From contig PLJN01000041.1 of assembly GCA_003140235.1 (NCBI GenBank), positions 161-38,839 on the forward strand: a DNA stretch of 38,679 bases, in the 5' to 3' direction. How positions within the stretch are numbered: position 1 is the first letter of the stretch; every line of letters begins with the position of its first letter. The DNA comes from Acidobacteriaceae bacterium. Its GTDB lineage: Bacteria; Acidobacteriota; Terriglobia; Terriglobales; Acidobacteriaceae. The notes beneath the pieces were generated by a model. It ran no database searches. It saw nothing but the letters and a program-made list of their open reading frames with translations, and was not told the origin of the DNA. Positions 24,153 to 33,502 of this stretch are shown piece after piece. Both the position numbers and the translations under genes were made by a program.

Positions 24153-26153
24153 ATGGATAATAAGGTGGAATCGGCACAACCTAATCCAGCGCCGGGGATT
24201 CTTCTGGAGGCCTTTCAAGGCTCCACGAGCCGCTATGAAGTCCAGTCCGAACTGGGCCGCGGCGCCATGGGCGTTGTGTATAAGGCGCAGGACCGGCTGA
24301 TCGGCAGGACCGTCGCGCTGAAAACCATTCCACTGAATGGCACGCCGAAGGATTGCGCTGAACTGTCGGAGCGTCTGGTACGCGAAGCCAAGGCTGCCGG
24401 CAATCTCGATCATCCGAATATCATCACTATCTATGACGTGGGCGTCGAAAAGAGTCTCGTCTATCTGAGCATGCAATTTGTTGAAGGCGCAACGCTTTCT
24501 TCGCTGGTGGAAAGCGGAAAGCTGCCGGCCATTTCCGTGCTGCTGTCTTACGCAGAGCAGATATGCGGGGCTGTGGGATTCGCGCATCGCCGCGGCGTGA
24601 TCCATCGCGATCTCAAACCTTCCAACATCATGGTCACCAACCGCGGCAACATCAAAGTCCTGGATTTTGGTATTGCCAAAACGGGTGACTGCGGTCCCAC
24701 TCAGGCCGGGTTAGTGGTGGGGACGCCAAGCTACATGGCTCCCGAACAAGCGGCGGGCAGGGAAGTGGACCACCGATCCGATATTTTTTCTCTGGGCACT
24801 GTTTTCTACGAACTCTTTACCGGGCGGAAACCGTTTACCGGCAAGGACGTTACGGTCATGCTGCAAAAAGTAATTCACGAAGAGCCGCTTGCGCCTTCGC
24901 GCATTAAGCCATTGCCGCCGGGGATTGAATCCATTATTTTGCGCGCGCTGGATAAGGACCCATTGAAGCGCTTTCAGGATTGCGAAGCGATGCGCGCCGC
25001 GTTCAAGAGACAGGCCGGACTACTGGGCAACGCTCCGCGCATTGGCATTGGAGCCACGCAGTCCCCAGGGCGGTTTGCCGCGCCAGCCGCACCCGGCAAC
25101 TCGTGGGGAGTAACACCGTCGGCCAAGCCAGCGTCCGCCAAGCCCGCTGCCATCGCGAGCGTGGATGGAACAGTGTTTGGCCAGAACGCCCGCCGCACAG
25201 TCCCACCAAGGCGTGCCGCCGGCAAGTCACGCGGCTGGATCATCGCTGTGGTCGCCGCTTTCGTGGTCGTGATTGGAGCGATGGCCACTCCGGCGGTCCG
25301 TCAACGCCTGGGGCTTTTCGGCGAAGATTCGGGTATGAAGCTTACGGTGACGCAAGTCCCCGTGCAGGCTGCACATGCTAGTCTGCACGGCACCGGAACC
25401 AAGGGCGGCCGGACTGTGAAGGGCGCTGGCGCGGAGAATGCGTCCGGCGCGGACGCTGGGGCGATGGGCGAAATCGCGATTTCTTCCAATCCCTCAGGCG
25501 CAGCTGTGGAAATTGACGGCCGCTCCGGACAGTCGTGGAAGACCCCGCTGCTCGTGGACTCGTTGTCACCGGGAATGCATCGCATCACCATCAGCATGGC
25601 CAACTACGCGCCGGAGACGCGGAACGTCGCGGTGATTGCCGGCAATCGCGCCATGACTGACGTGAAGCTCGCTCCCACCAAGGGTTACCTGACCATCAGC
25701 GGCAATCCGTCCGGCGCGCAGATTGTGATCGACGGCCGGGACACGGGCAAAGCCTCGCCCGCAGAGTTTGTGCTGGAACCGGGCGTGCACGCGATTGTGC
25801 TCAGCAGAGATGGCTACCTCGACACTGCGAACAGCTTGAACCTTATCGCGGGCCAGACCGTCACCTACGCGCCGAATTTGCGGGCCACCGGACACGCGGA
25901 CAGCGTCAAGCCGGTCGGCATGTTTGGCGGCACGGCTGCAAGGAATGCGCGGATGGAGATCAGGACCCAGCCTAAGGGCGCGCAGGTCCTTGTCAACGGA
26001 ACACCGTTTGCCCGGACCACTCCGGTGGAGATCCAGATGGAAGCAGGGAACTACGAAATCACGCTGCAAAAGGAAGGCTACACGCCAGTACGCAAAAGCG
26101 TGACCGTGAACCCGGGCGAAAAGCTGAAGATCGAAGAATCGTTAACCAGATAG
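24153..26153 (+). CDS. Membrane-anchored Ser/Thr protein kinase (PknB-like) with three PEGA repeats
   Basis: This is a 666-residue protein. The kinase domain (about 28-290) is complete: P-loop LGRGAMGVV, Lys57 in [12 protein letters not shown] (Asp153, Lys155, Asn158), DFG (Asp171) and [10 protein letters not shown]. After a low-complexity linker comes one membrane segment ([22 protein letters not shown], about 359-381) and three PEGA repeats on the far side, the last ending [20 protein letters not shown]. The PEGA region is very similar to that of the preceding pseudokinase, showing a tandem duplication. AAGG precedes the ATG at 24153. It would phosphorylate cytoplasmic proteins on Ser/Thr, possibly controlled by an envelope signal sensed through PEGA. 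Confidence 0.92.
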   Translation: MDNKVESAQPNPAPGILLEAFQGSTSRYEVQSELGRGAMGVVYKAQDRLIGRTVALKTIPLNGTPKDCAELSERLVREAKAAGNLDHPNIITIYDVGVEKSLVYLSMQFVEGATLSSLVESGKLPAISVLLSYAEQICGAVGFAHRRGVIHRDLKPSNIMVTNRGNIKVLDFGIAKTGDCGPTQAGLVVGTPSYMAPEQAAGREVDHRSDIFSLGTVFYELFTGRKPFTGKDVTVMLQKVIHEEPLAPSRIKPLPPGIESIILRALDKDPLKRFQDCEAMRAAFKRQAGLLGNAPRIGIGATQSPGRFAAPAAPGNSWGVTPSAKPASAKPAAIASVDGTVFGQNARRTVPPRRAAGKSRGWIIAVVAAFVVVIGAMATPAVRQRLGLFGEDSGMKLTVTQVPVQAAHASLHGTGTKGGRTVKGAGAENASGADAGAMGEIAISSNPSGAAVEIDGRSGQSWKTPLLVDSLSPGMHRITISMANYAPETRNVAVIAGNRAMTDVKLAPTKGYLTISGNPSGAQIVIDGRDTGKASPAEFVLEPGVHAIVLSRDGYLDTANSLNLIAGQTVTYAPNLRATGHADSVKPVGMFGGTAARNARMEIRTQPKGAQVLVNGTPFARTTPVEIQMEAGNYEITLQKEGYTPVRKSVTVNPGEKLKIEESLTR

Positions 26154-26160
26154 TTTTTTC

Positions 26161-26338
26161 CATCCCGATCCGCAAAGCGGGAGAGCGATCCCTATCACTC
26201 TGAAAGACCAATGAGGAACAGATTTGCCGCGAATCACGCGAATGCGCGCGAATGAATTCGGACAACTCAATCGTGTTCATTCGCGTAAATTCGCGGCCTA
26301 GGCTTTTTCATAGTGATAGGGCTCCCTCGCTTCGGGGT
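26161..26338. repeat. Composite palindromic intergenic repeat, copy b
   Basis: Outer arms at 26161-26198 (CATCCCGATCC...GATCCCTATCAC) and 26310-26338 (inverse, AGTGATAGGGCTCCCTCGC). Inner arms are GCCGCGAATCACGCGAAT (26226-26243) and its near-inverse (26280-26298). The 30-nt block 26271-26300 is identical to 29729-29758 in copy d. It occupies the 245-nt gap after the kinase gene. Confidence 0.75.
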
Positions 26339-26398
26339 GTCAGAAGGCAAAAAATCGGGCGGCAAAGCGGCCGCCCGATGCACTTCAAACGCGAATTG

Positions 26399-26650
26399 TT
26401 ATCTGCACCGGTCGCATCTTTCGGCGTTGTGCAGGCGGGCGAGCGCAGCGTCGATATCTCTTAGGGCGGCAACGCGTTGGCCGCAGAAATCGTGGTCGGC
26501 CCTTTGCAACTCTTCTCTGGCGACATCGAGCGCGTGGATGGCTTCATGAATTCGTGGGCACCGGTCGAATGCTGGTGTGGCGCTCGAGCGGAACGGTGTG
26601 AGGGCTACGATCCCTACCAATGCTGCTGCGAGAAAATACTTTTTTAACAT
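26399..26650 (-). CDS. Small secreted helical protein of unknown function
   Basis: This is an 83-residue protein. The ATG at 26650 has a good GGAGG site and opens a signal peptide (MLKKYFLAAALVGIVALTPFRSSA). The mature peptide (CPRIHEAIHALDVAREELQRADHDFCGQRVAALRDIDAALARLHNAERCDRC) is predicted to be two amphipathic helices with four Cys residues. Similar 'HIHxAI...ELxxADHDFxGHR' secreted proteins are widespread in this phylum, but no function is established. It is divergent from typA across a 194-nt gap in which no convincing promoter was found. Confidence 0.75.
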   Translation of the reverse strand: MLKKYFLAAALVGIVALTPFRSSATPAFDRCPRIHEAIHALDVAREELQRADHDFCGQRVAALRDIDAALARLHNAERCDRCR

Positions 26651-26824
26651 AAGGTCCGTCCTCCTTTGACGGCGTTTCTGACAACGCGTGAAACAGCGTT
26701 TTGGTTTACCGATGTACTGTCTTCTCCCCGGCTGCACTTTAATCCCGAGCTTTATATCACAGGTCGCAGCCGCATCAGAATGAATTTACGGATAGAATAG
26801 TTATAAGAGAGACACGAAGAGTCC

Positions 26825-26848
26825 ATGTCCTGGAAAGAGCTTTTTTGA
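26825..26848 (+). other. Seven-codon ORF overlapping the typA start
   Basis: ATG at 26825 opens MSWKELF and stops with TGA at 26846-26848, which overlaps the TTG start of typA by two bases. It contains the GGAAAGAG that would serve typA. A coupling or leader role is possible; it may be fortuitous. Confidence 0.3.
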
Positions 26849-28671
26849 ACCCTGCCATTCGCAATATCGCCATCATCGCGCACGTAGACCACGGAAAGAC
26901 CACCCTCGTTGACGCCATGCTCCGCCAGAGCGGCGCTTTTCGCGCCAACGAAGCGGTCGTCGACCGGGTCATGGATTCCAACGAGTTGGAGCGCGAGCGC
27001 GGCATCACTATTCTCGCCAAGAACACGGCCATCTGGTATCACGACGTAAAGATCAACATTGTCGACACTCCCGGCCACAGCGATTTTGGCGGTGAAGTGG
27101 AACGCGCCCTGAAAATGGTGGACGGCGTAATGCTCCTGGTCGACGCCAGTGAAGGCCCGTTGCCGCAGACGCGCTACGTATTGAGCAAGGCGCTCGAAGC
27201 CGGATTGCCGCCCGTGGTGGTCATTAATAAGATTGACCGTCCGGATGCGCGTCCGCAGGAAGTGCTGAACGAGATATACGATCTCTTTATCGACCTTGAC
27301 GCCCGCGAAGACCAGCTCGGTTTCTCCGTGCTGTACACCAACGCCAAGTCGGGAACTGCGTCCACCAGTACTGACGTCGCGGGTGAGGACCTGCGCCCGC
27401 TCTTTGACGCCATTCTAAAAACAACACCGCCGCCGGCCGGGGAAGCCGATGGTCCGCTGCAAGTCCTGGTGGCCAATCTGGATTACAGCGATTATCTGGG
27501 ACGACTGGCGATCGCGCGCGTGTTCAACGGCAACCTGCGCAACCACGAAGACGTAGCCATCGCCAAGCTCGATGGCAGCTACCAGAAAATTAAAATCACC
27601 AAGCTGTCTTCTTTCAGTGGTCTCAAGCGCGTGGATATCGAACTTGCCGAGTTGGGCGACATCGTCGCCATCGCCGGAGTGGAAGGCATTGGCATCGGGG
27701 AAACAATTACGAATGTTGAGAATCCGTCGCCGCTGCCACACATTGTGATTGACGAGCCTACGATCGCTATCCAGTTTACCGTTAACACATCGCCCTTTGC
27801 CGGACGTGAAGGCACGTATGTGACCTCCCGCAATCTGCGTGATCGTCTGACAAAAGAATTGCTGACCAACGTCTCTCTGCGCGTTGAAGAAACCGATGCC
27901 ACTGATTCATTTAAAGTCCTCGGACGCGGTGAGCTTCAGCTTTCTATTCTGATTGAAACCATGCGTCGCGAAGGCTATGAACTCATGGCGGGCAAGCCGG
28001 AAATCGTCACCAAGAAAGTAAACGGCAAACTGATGGAGCCGGTCGAAAAACTCCTGGTCGATATCCCGGACGCATTTGTCGGCGTAGTGATCGAAAAAAT
28101 CGGCGGGCGCAAAGGACAAATGGCCAAGATGCACAACCATGGGTCCGGCCGCGTACGCATGGAGTTCAATATTCCCAGCCGCGGCATGATCGGCTTGCGC
28201 TCAGAACTGCTGACCGACACGCGCGGCACCGTGATCATGAACTCGCTCTTTGATGGCTACACGGAATGGCTGGGCGAAATTCCACATCGCATGACAGGAG
28301 CACTGGTGGCCGACCGCAACGGCACATCGACCGCCTATGCGCTATGGAGCCTGCAAGAGCGCGGCGTGTTGTTTGTGAATGCGGGTGTGGAACTCTACGA
28401 AGGCATGATCGTGGGTGAGAATGCACGCGAAGTTGACCTGGACGTAAACGCTGTAAGGGAAAAGAAACTGACTAACATGCGCGCCTCGTCGGCCGACGAA
28501 GCCATTCGTCTGGTGCCGTACAAAAACCTGACGCTGGAGCAGGCCATCGAATTTGTTGCCGACGATGAGATGGTCGAAATCACGCCGCAATCCCTGCGGC
28601 TACGGAAGAAGATTTTGCAAGCCAACCGGCGGCCTAAGAAACATACCATGTCGGTGGGTGCTGCGGTTTAA
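26845..28671 (+). CDS. typA: Translational GTPase TypA/BipA
   Basis: This is a 608-residue ribosome-associated GTPase involved in 50S assembly and stress or cold adaptation. G motifs are complete: AHVDHGKTT (G1), RGIT (G2), [13 protein letters not shown] (G3), NKIDRPDA (G4). Domains II and III (to about 390) are followed by the EF-G-like domain V and the TypA-specific C-terminal domain ([57 protein letters not shown]). The start is a TTG at 26845, giving [17 protein letters not shown], the normal distance to G1; no in-frame ATG is available. GGAAAGAG precedes it. A palindromic repeat starts right after the stop. Confidence 0.96.
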   Translation: MNPAIRNIAIIAHVDHGKTTLVDAMLRQSGAFRANEAVVDRVMDSNELERERGITILAKNTAIWYHDVKINIVDTPGHSDFGGEVERALKMVDGVMLLVDASEGPLPQTRYVLSKALEAGLPPVVVINKIDRPDARPQEVLNEIYDLFIDLDAREDQLGFSVLYTNAKSGTASTSTDVAGEDLRPLFDAILKTTPPPAGEADGPLQVLVANLDYSDYLGRLAIARVFNGNLRNHEDVAIAKLDGSYQKIKITKLSSFSGLKRVDIELAELGDIVAIAGVEGIGIGETITNVENPSPLPHIVIDEPTIAIQFTVNTSPFAGREGTYVTSRNLRDRLTKELLTNVSLRVEETDATDSFKVLGRGELQLSILIETMRREGYELMAGKPEIVTKKVNGKLMEPVEKLLVDIPDAFVGVVIEKIGGRKGQMAKMHNHGSGRVRMEFNIPSRGMIGLRSELLTDTRGTVIMNSLFDGYTEWLGEIPHRMTGALVADRNGTSTAYALWSLQERGVLFVNAGVELYEGMIVGENAREVDLDVNAVREKKLTNMRASSADEAIRLVPYKNLTLEQAIEFVADDEMVEITPQSLRLRKKILQANRRPKKHTMSVGAAV

Positions 28672-28699
28672 CATCCCGAGCGTAGCGAGGGATCCCTAT
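28672..28699. repeat. Palindromic intergenic repeat, copy c (single arm)
   Basis: This sequence (CATCCCGAGCGTAGCGAGGG followed by ATCCCTAT) starts at the base after the typA stop codon. It matches outer arms of the copies at 21.7, 26.2, 29.6 and 31.1 kb. No inverse arm was seen before the next gene. Confidence 0.7.
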
Positions 28700-28807
28700 C
28701 TGCTCGATGAAGTTGAAAGGCCATGAACGAAGGCCGCGCGGGACCGGAAGCTTTGTACTTCGTCAACGCGGTGGGAGAGTGTTGGGTCGATTGAACTCGG
28801 ATCGAGA

Positions 28808-29632
28808 ATGAGAAGTGTCTCCATAAAGCTTTGTCTTGTGTTTCTTCTCCTTTCGCATTTTCTCGGAGAATCCGGGGCACAGACTCCGCGTGCACAGATT
28901 CCCCGTACACCGACTCCCCAATACACCTTCAAGATCATTCACGTGTTCCCTCATGACTCCACAGCGTTCACGCAAGGTCTCGCGTATCGTGACGGTTTTC
29001 TCTACGAGGGAACGGGGCTTTACGGCCACTCGTCCATTCGCAAGATTCGGCTGGAGACGGGAAAGATTGTTGAACATGTGGACTTGCCGGCGGAGTTCTT
29101 CGGAGAGGGGATTGCGCTGTTTGGCAAGAAAATTCTGCAACTTACATGGCAATCAGAAAAGGGGTTTGTCTATGACCTGGAGGGATTCCATTTTGTGAGC
29201 GAATTTTCCTATGCGGGTGAGGGATGGGGGCTGACGACGAACGGCAGTGAGATCCTTTTGAGTGACGGGACCGATAAAATTCGCGTTCTGGATGGAGATA
29301 CATTTCGTGTAAAGCGGTGGCTGAGAGTACACGATGGCAGCTCTGCGATCACACAGCTGAATGAGCTGGAAATGGTCGAGGGAGAGATTTTCGCGAATGT
29401 ATGGCACACAGATCGAATTGCCCGGATTTCTCCCCGAGACGGGACTGTGACTGGATGGATTGATCTGACCGGCCTTCTAAGCGCGGCTTATCGCATGGAC
29501 CCGGAAGCTGTGCTCAACGGCATCGCTTACGATCCGGTTCGAAAACGTCTATTTGTCACGGGTAAACGATGGCCGAGTTTGTTCGAGATCCAGGTTGTTC
29601 CGAAAACCACGTTCCGCAAATCTTCCCGCTGA
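28808..29632 (+). CDS. Glutaminyl-peptide cyclotransferase (plant/bacterial type, secreted)
   Basis: This 274-residue protein has a signal peptide (MRSVSIKLCLVFLLLSHFLGESGAQ). Mature motifs are those of the five-bladed beta-propeller glutamine cyclotransferases: IHVFPHDSTAFTQGLAYRDGFLYEGTGLYG, LTWQSEKGFVYD, EGWGLTTNGSEILLSDGTDKI, LNELEMVEGEIFANVWHTDRIARI and EAVLNGIAYDPVRKRLFVTGKRWPSLFEI. The enzyme cyclises N-terminal Gln of peptides to pyroglutamate, presumably in the periplasm. The ATG at 28808 opens the signal peptide directly. It is flanked by palindromic repeats on both sides and stands alone. Confidence 0.92.
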   Translation: MRSVSIKLCLVFLLLSHFLGESGAQTPRAQIPRTPTPQYTFKIIHVFPHDSTAFTQGLAYRDGFLYEGTGLYGHSSIRKIRLETGKIVEHVDLPAEFFGEGIALFGKKILQLTWQSEKGFVYDLEGFHFVSEFSYAGEGWGLTTNGSEILLSDGTDKIRVLDGDTFRVKRWLRVHDGSSAITQLNELEMVEGEIFANVWHTDRIARISPRDGTVTGWIDLTGLLSAAYRMDPEAVLNGIAYDPVRKRLFVTGKRWPSLFEIQVVPKTTFRKSSR

Positions 29633-29637
29633 TCACA

Positions 29638-29801
29638 CATCCCGATCCCGGAAAGCGGGAGAGGGATCCCTATCACCGGGAAGAAACGTAGCCGCGAATT
29701 TGCGCGAATAAATCTGGACTGATCGGACTCGTGTTCATTCGCGTAAATTCGCGGCCTAATCTTTTTGGTGGCTATAGGGATCCCTCGCTACGCTCGGGAT
29801 G
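29638..29801. repeat. Composite palindromic intergenic repeat, copy d
   Basis: The left outer arm is at 29638-29674, the right outer arm (CTATAGGGATCCCTCGCTAC...GGGAT) at 29772-29801. Inner arms 29691-29709 and 29737-29755 match inversely at 18 of 19 positions. The block 29729-29758 is identical to 26271-26300. It fills the whole gap between the cyclotransferase gene and the MFS stop codon. Confidence 0.8.
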
Positions 29802-31043
29802 TTACTCTAACTCCTTCCCCTTCGTTTCCGGCAACTGAGTAGCCATCAGCATAGCCAGCAGAAAAGCCACAGCACAGATCGAAAAAGCCCAGCTTAGCCC
29901 CTTCGCATCACCCACTCGGCCTATGGTGTAAGGAGCAACACAACTCAACGCTCGCGCTCCGTTGTAAGTGAATCCCAGCGCGCGCGAGCGGACTCGGGTT
30001 GGAAAAATCTCGCTACCCACAATGCCCGAGCCGGCAAAGAACCCGGTGCCAAAGAAGGCCACAAGCGTGCCCAGGACCATAATGATCCACGGCGCCCGGG
30101 CGGCCGCGTAAGCTGGGATGAGCAGCGCGGCGCATAGCGTATAGATCACAAGAGAGCGCCGCCGTCCCAGCCTGTCCGCCACCCAGCCGTAGCAGAGATA
30201 GCCGGGGAACATGCCGACCAGGTTCAGAACGACTAGCAGAGTGGTCGTGCTCATCAGACCAAAGCCGCGGCCGCCTTTGTCGATGGGCAAGGTCAGGTAA
30301 GGCGGCATCCAGCTAAACAGTCCCCACCACGCGAATAGGCCAAAAACGTTGAGCAGCAACAGGACGATGGTGCTCTTGCGCAGTCCAGGAGAAAAAATCT
30401 CAGAGAAGGGAGCTTTGACTTCACTGATGCGGTGCTGTTTCCACATTTCGGATTCGGGAACGCTTTTCCTGATCCACAGCGTAACAACCGCCGGCAGCAA
30501 TCCGACAACGAAGACCATACGCCAGTTCAGGTGAAGTAAGTCCAGAACGACCCATGCAACGAGCGCTGCCGCTGCCAGACCCCAGGCCCACGCGCTCTGG
30601 ACGATTGAAATGGCGCGTGCACGCAGATGCGTCGGCCACGTTTCCGCCACGAGCGTAGCGCCGGTGTTCCACTCGCCGCCCATACCCAGGCCGAGCAGGA
30701 AGCGAAACGCGATCAACACATAGATTGAAGTAGACAGTCCCGAGCCGAGCGAGCACAGCGAATACGTCAGAATGCTGAGCATCAAGGCTTTGGTTCGACC
30801 AATACGGTCAGCAAGAAATCCGAACAGCACTCCGCCGATTCCCGACGCCAGCAGCATGAACGCGTTGGGCAGCCCGGCAATGGCCTTGGAGTGAATGCCC
30901 AGCGCCGCCATCACATAGATGGAAACGTTGCTGTAAAGCAGCACATCAAAGCCGTCCAGACCCCAGCCCAGAGCGGCAGCCACCAGAGTGCGCTTTTGCG
31001 CGGAGCTGGTTTCAGAGAAGCGAATCAGAGTCGTGCTGGCCAT
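29802..31043 (-). CDS. MFS transporter (aromatic acid/sugar-type symporter, 12 TM)
   Basis: This 413-residue major facilitator has about 12 hydrophobic segments. Features include LGWGLDGFDVLLYSNV in TM1 (the Asp typical of the aromatic acid:H+ symporter group), GFLADRIGRTKALML between TM2 and TM3 (GxLaDrxGRrxxl motif), RFLLGLGMGGEWNTGATLVAETWP in TM4 and the second-half copy YGWVADRLGRRRSLV. The substrate is not predictable beyond a small organic acid or sugar. The ATG at 31043 was chosen; an extension to 31223 would be translated repeat DNA. The gene lies between two repeat elements and is not in an obvious operon. Confidence 0.87.
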   Translation of the reverse strand: MASTTLIRFSETSSAQKRTLVAAALGWGLDGFDVLLYSNVSIYVMAALGIHSKAIAGLPNAFMLLASGIGGVLFGFLADRIGRTKALMLSILTYSLCSLGSGLSTSIYVLIAFRFLLGLGMGGEWNTGATLVAETWPTHLRARAISIVQSAWAWGLAAAALVAWVVLDLLHLNWRMVFVVGLLPAVVTLWIRKSVPESEMWKQHRISEVKAPFSEIFSPGLRKSTIVLLLLNVFGLFAWWGLFSWMPPYLTLPIDKGGRGFGLMSTTTLLVVLNLVGMFPGYLCYGWVADRLGRRRSLVIYTLCAALLIPAYAAARAPWIIMVLGTLVAFFGTGFFAGSGIVGSEIFPTRVRSRALGFTYNGARALSCVAPYTIGRVGDAKGLSWAFSICAVAFLLAMLMATQLPETKGKELE

Positions 31044-31072
31044 TGGCGGAGGATTGTAGCAGTTTTCCCTCA

Positions 31073-31180
31073 CATCCCGAGCGTAACGAGGGAGCCCTAT
31101 CGTCACGAGGATCTCCGGGTGCGACGACGCATAACCTGAAGAGTCTAGCGGGGATAGGGTTCCCTCGCTACGCTCGGGAT
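31073..31180. repeat. Palindromic intergenic repeat, copy e
   Basis: The left arm CATCCCGAGCGTAACGAGGG-AGCCCTAT (31073-31100) pairs inversely with the right arm at 31152-31180. The right arm covers the last codons and stop codon of ribF (31168-31180). It separates ribF from the MFS gene downstream. Confidence 0.75.
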
Positions 31181-32109
31181 ATGAGATAAAAATACCGTTG
31201 CGCGCGCCGCACATCTTTGCCAATCTGTTCTTTCAGTGCTTCCGGCGACGGGAACTTGATCTCAGATCGCAGCCGGTAGAGAAAGGAAATCTCAACCTCC
31301 GTCTGCGCAGTCAACTCAAGCGGATGAAAATCGAGCAAGTGGGCCTCAATGGCAAACAACTCATTCTCAAACGTAGGTCTTGTACCGACGTTCGTGACAG
31401 AGTTGAAGGTTTCGTTGCCGACTCGCGTACGTGTGATGTAGACGCCGTCCATCGGCGTGAGCTCGTCGTAGCGGGTTAGGTTGATTGTGGGGACTGTGTA
31501 CTTGTGACCAAAACCGCGTCCGCGTCCCGGGGTGGAAATAATGCTGAATGGCCGTCCCAGTAAACGGTTGGCTCGGGTGACGTTCCCGGCGTCGAGCAAT
31601 TTGCGTATGCGACTGCTGGACACTGCTTCACCGCGTAGAAGCATGACCGGATCGACCCTGATTTGAAACCCAAAATCGCGGCCAAACTCCGTGAGACTTT
31701 GGACATTGCCTTCGCCTTTGTGGCCAAAGTGAAAATTAGCGCCTTCATAAACTTCGCTGGCGCGGAGCTTGTCAGCGAGAATGCTATGCGCAAAGTCGCG
31801 GGCCGTGGTCATGGAAAAGTCGCGGGTGAAAGGGATCACCAGCAGCGCGTCCAGTCCTGTCTGCGCCAGAAGCGCTTCCTGCTGCTGTGGCGGAGTAATA
31901 AGCTTGGGCGCCACATCCGGCCGCAAAATCCGCAGCGGATGTGGATCGAACGTCACGGCCACGGCTTTGGTGCCGTTGGCACGCGCGTGTCCGACCATGT
32001 CCAGCAAAACCTGCCGATGGCCGCAGTGCACGCCGTCAAAATTTCCCACGCTGACCACGCTCGGGCCAAAGTTCTGTGGAACGTCTTCCAGTGAGCGAAA
32101 GATCCTCAT
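31168..32109 (-). CDS. ribF: Bifunctional riboflavin kinase / FMN adenylyltransferase
   Basis: RibF makes FMN from riboflavin and then FAD. The 313-residue protein has the N-terminal nucleotidyl transferase (SVGNFDGVHCGHRQVLLDM, VTFDPHPLRIL, GEAVSSSRIRKLL) and the C-terminal kinase (GRGRGFGHKYTVPTINL, DGVYITRTRVG, SVTNVGTRPTFEN, EAHLLDF). Its ATG overlaps the stop of the MBL-fold gene as ATGA, so it is the last gene of a translationally coupled cluster. The final residues SRA and the stop codon are encoded by the arm of an intergenic repeat element, so its native C-terminus has probably been altered slightly. Confidence 0.95.
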   Translation of the reverse strand: MRIFRSLEDVPQNFGPSVVSVGNFDGVHCGHRQVLLDMVGHARANGTKAVAVTFDPHPLRILRPDVAPKLITPPQQQEALLAQTGLDALLVIPFTRDFSMTTARDFAHSILADKLRASEVYEGANFHFGHKGEGNVQSLTEFGRDFGFQIRVDPVMLLRGEAVSSSRIRKLLDAGNVTRANRLLGRPFSIISTPGRGRGFGHKYTVPTINLTRYDELTPMDGVYITRTRVGNETFNSVTNVGTRPTFENELFAIEAHLLDFHPLELTAQTEVEISFLYRLRSEIKFPSPEALKEQIGKDVRRAQRYFYLISRA

Positions 32110-32879
32110 GCGATGTCAAACTCCAGCTTCAGGCCGTCATACGCCAGGCGAACGTTTTCGGGAAGACCGTGATTGGTCTCTTCGTGCGGCAAATCATGCG
32201 AGATGTGTGTGAAGAAAGCCCGCTTCGGCTTGAGTTCTTCCACCAGGCGCAGAGATTTGTCGACCGTGGAGTGCGTAGGATGAGGATTGCGGCGAAGCGC
32301 GTCGAGAAACAAAATATCCAAATCCCGCAACTGCGCCATGGACTCAGCAGGCACCTCGCTGAAGTCGGTGAGATACGCAGCGGAGCCAAAGCGGAAGCCA
32401 TGGATTTCAGCTTCACCATGGATCACCCGCACTGACTCAAAGCGCGCGCCAAATAATTCCAGCGGGCCATCAATGTAGTTCATCTGAACGCGGGCAATAC
32501 CGCCGTATTTATAGTTGGCGTCAAAAATGTATCTGAAAACCTCCTGCAACCCTTCAGCCGTCTTCGGGTATGCGTACAGAGGAATCTTGTCGGGACGCTT
32601 GAAGCTCAGCGGGCGCACGTCATCCAATCCCAGAATGTGGTCGGCATGGGCGTGCGTATAAATAATGGCGTCCAGCCGGGTGATGCGTGCGCGCAGGGCT
32701 TGCTGGCGGAAATCGGGAGTGGTGTCGATCAAAACGCAGCGTCCTTCATACTCCAGCATGATCGAAGGCCGCAATCGCCGGTCGTGCGGGTCCGTAGACG
32801 TGCAGACGCGGCAGGAGCAACCAATCGTTGGTACGCCCATAGAGGTACCGCTGCCCAGCACGGTCAGGGTCGCTTTCAT
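32106..32879 (-). CDS. MBL-fold metallohydrolase (PhnP-like)
   Basis: This 257-residue beta-lactamase-fold hydrolase starts MKATLTVLGSGTSMGVPTIGCSCRVC. The GTSxGVPxxGCxCxVC pattern is typical of PhnP-type phosphodiesterases. The metal motif is THAHADHILGLDD. Other ligands are in VIHGEAEIHGFRF, AYLTDFSE and the C-terminal FFTHISHDLPHEE. It probably cleaves a cyclic phosphodiester or similar small molecule, but the substrate is unknown. The ATG at 32879 overlaps the end of the DUF1844 gene (ATGA), and its own stop overlaps the ribF start in the same way, so the three are coupled. Confidence 0.88.
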   Translation of the reverse strand: MKATLTVLGSGTSMGVPTIGCSCRVCTSTDPHDRRLRPSIMLEYEGRCVLIDTTPDFRQQALRARITRLDAIIYTHAHADHILGLDDVRPLSFKRPDKIPLYAYPKTAEGLQEVFRYIFDANYKYGGIARVQMNYIDGPLELFGARFESVRVIHGEAEIHGFRFGSAAYLTDFSEVPAESMAQLRDLDILFLDALRRNPHPTHSTVDKSLRLVEELKPKRAFFTHISHDLPHEETNHGLPENVRLAYDGLKLEFDIA

Positions 32880-33496
32880 TTTGCGATACCGGAGGGCGCA
32901 TCTCCGCCGGGCGGGCGCGCGGGGGCCTTGGCAATGGCGTTGGTGATTTCGATCCACGCCATCCTCAGCTCGAAGAGGACGTTTTGCAGCAAGGTCTGTT
33001 CTCGGTCCGTTAGATTGCCTTTGGTCTTTTCCTGGATGAGAGTGAGCGAATCAATCGTCTGGCGCGCGCCGATGATGTCCACGCGAGGCTGCTCGCCTTC
33101 CGGACGCACCGCACCCATTTGAATAAGCGCCGTCATATAAAACGATTCAACAAGACGCTCAAAGTTCATCCCCGCCGCGGGCGCGGGCTGGCCGGACTGA
33201 CTAATCATCTCGTCAATCTTCTTGCCGGAAGCGGAGTATTCGTCGCGCTGCGACTGCTGTTCCGCTTCAGACGGCGGCTCGGGATATTCTTCCGACTCCG
33301 GCACGGCGTCAGCATCAGCCGCATCAGCGGCGGGCGTTTCGGCAGCAACCGTCTGCGGCGGGGGAACGGGCGGAAGCGGGGGCGGTTCTTCCGGCTGCGG
33401 TTCTTCGGGCTGCGGCGCGATGTCCGTACGCAGCTCACCTTCCGGCGCAAATCTGCGGCGATCACTTACTACAAACTCTTCTTTTTCTTTAGCCAT
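32876..33496 (-). CDS. DUF1844 domain protein
   Basis: This is a 206-residue protein. The N-terminal half is disordered, rich in Pro, Glu and Ala (about 25-95). The C-terminal half is the DUF1844 helical domain: MNFERLVESFYMTALIQMGAV, VDIIGARQTIDSLTLIQEKTKGNLTDREQTLLQNVLFELRMAWIEI. No biochemical role is established for this family; it is frequent in this phylum. The stop overlaps the start of the MBL gene by 4 bp. The start is 6 bp after the end of ygfZ, so it lies within the same minus-strand cluster. Confidence 0.88.
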   Translation of the reverse strand: MAKEKEEFVVSDRRRFAPEGELRTDIAPQPEEPQPEEPPPLPPVPPPQTVAAETPAADAADADAVPESEEYPEPPSEAEQQSQRDEYSASGKKIDEMISQSGQPAPAAGMNFERLVESFYMTALIQMGAVRPEGEQPRVDIIGARQTIDSLTLIQEKTKGNLTDREQTLLQNVLFELRMAWIEITNAIAKAPARPPGGDAPSGIAK

Positions 33497-33502
33497 ACTT
33501 CC

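Noticed and set aside
21737-31180. CRISPR array
   Set aside because: The repeated units are inverted, irregularly spaced and separated by whole genes, with no regular spacers.
31044-31223. Upstream extension of the MFS reading frame
   Set aside because: It would translate repeat element e and overlap ribF; the ATG at 31043 opens the normal first membrane helix.
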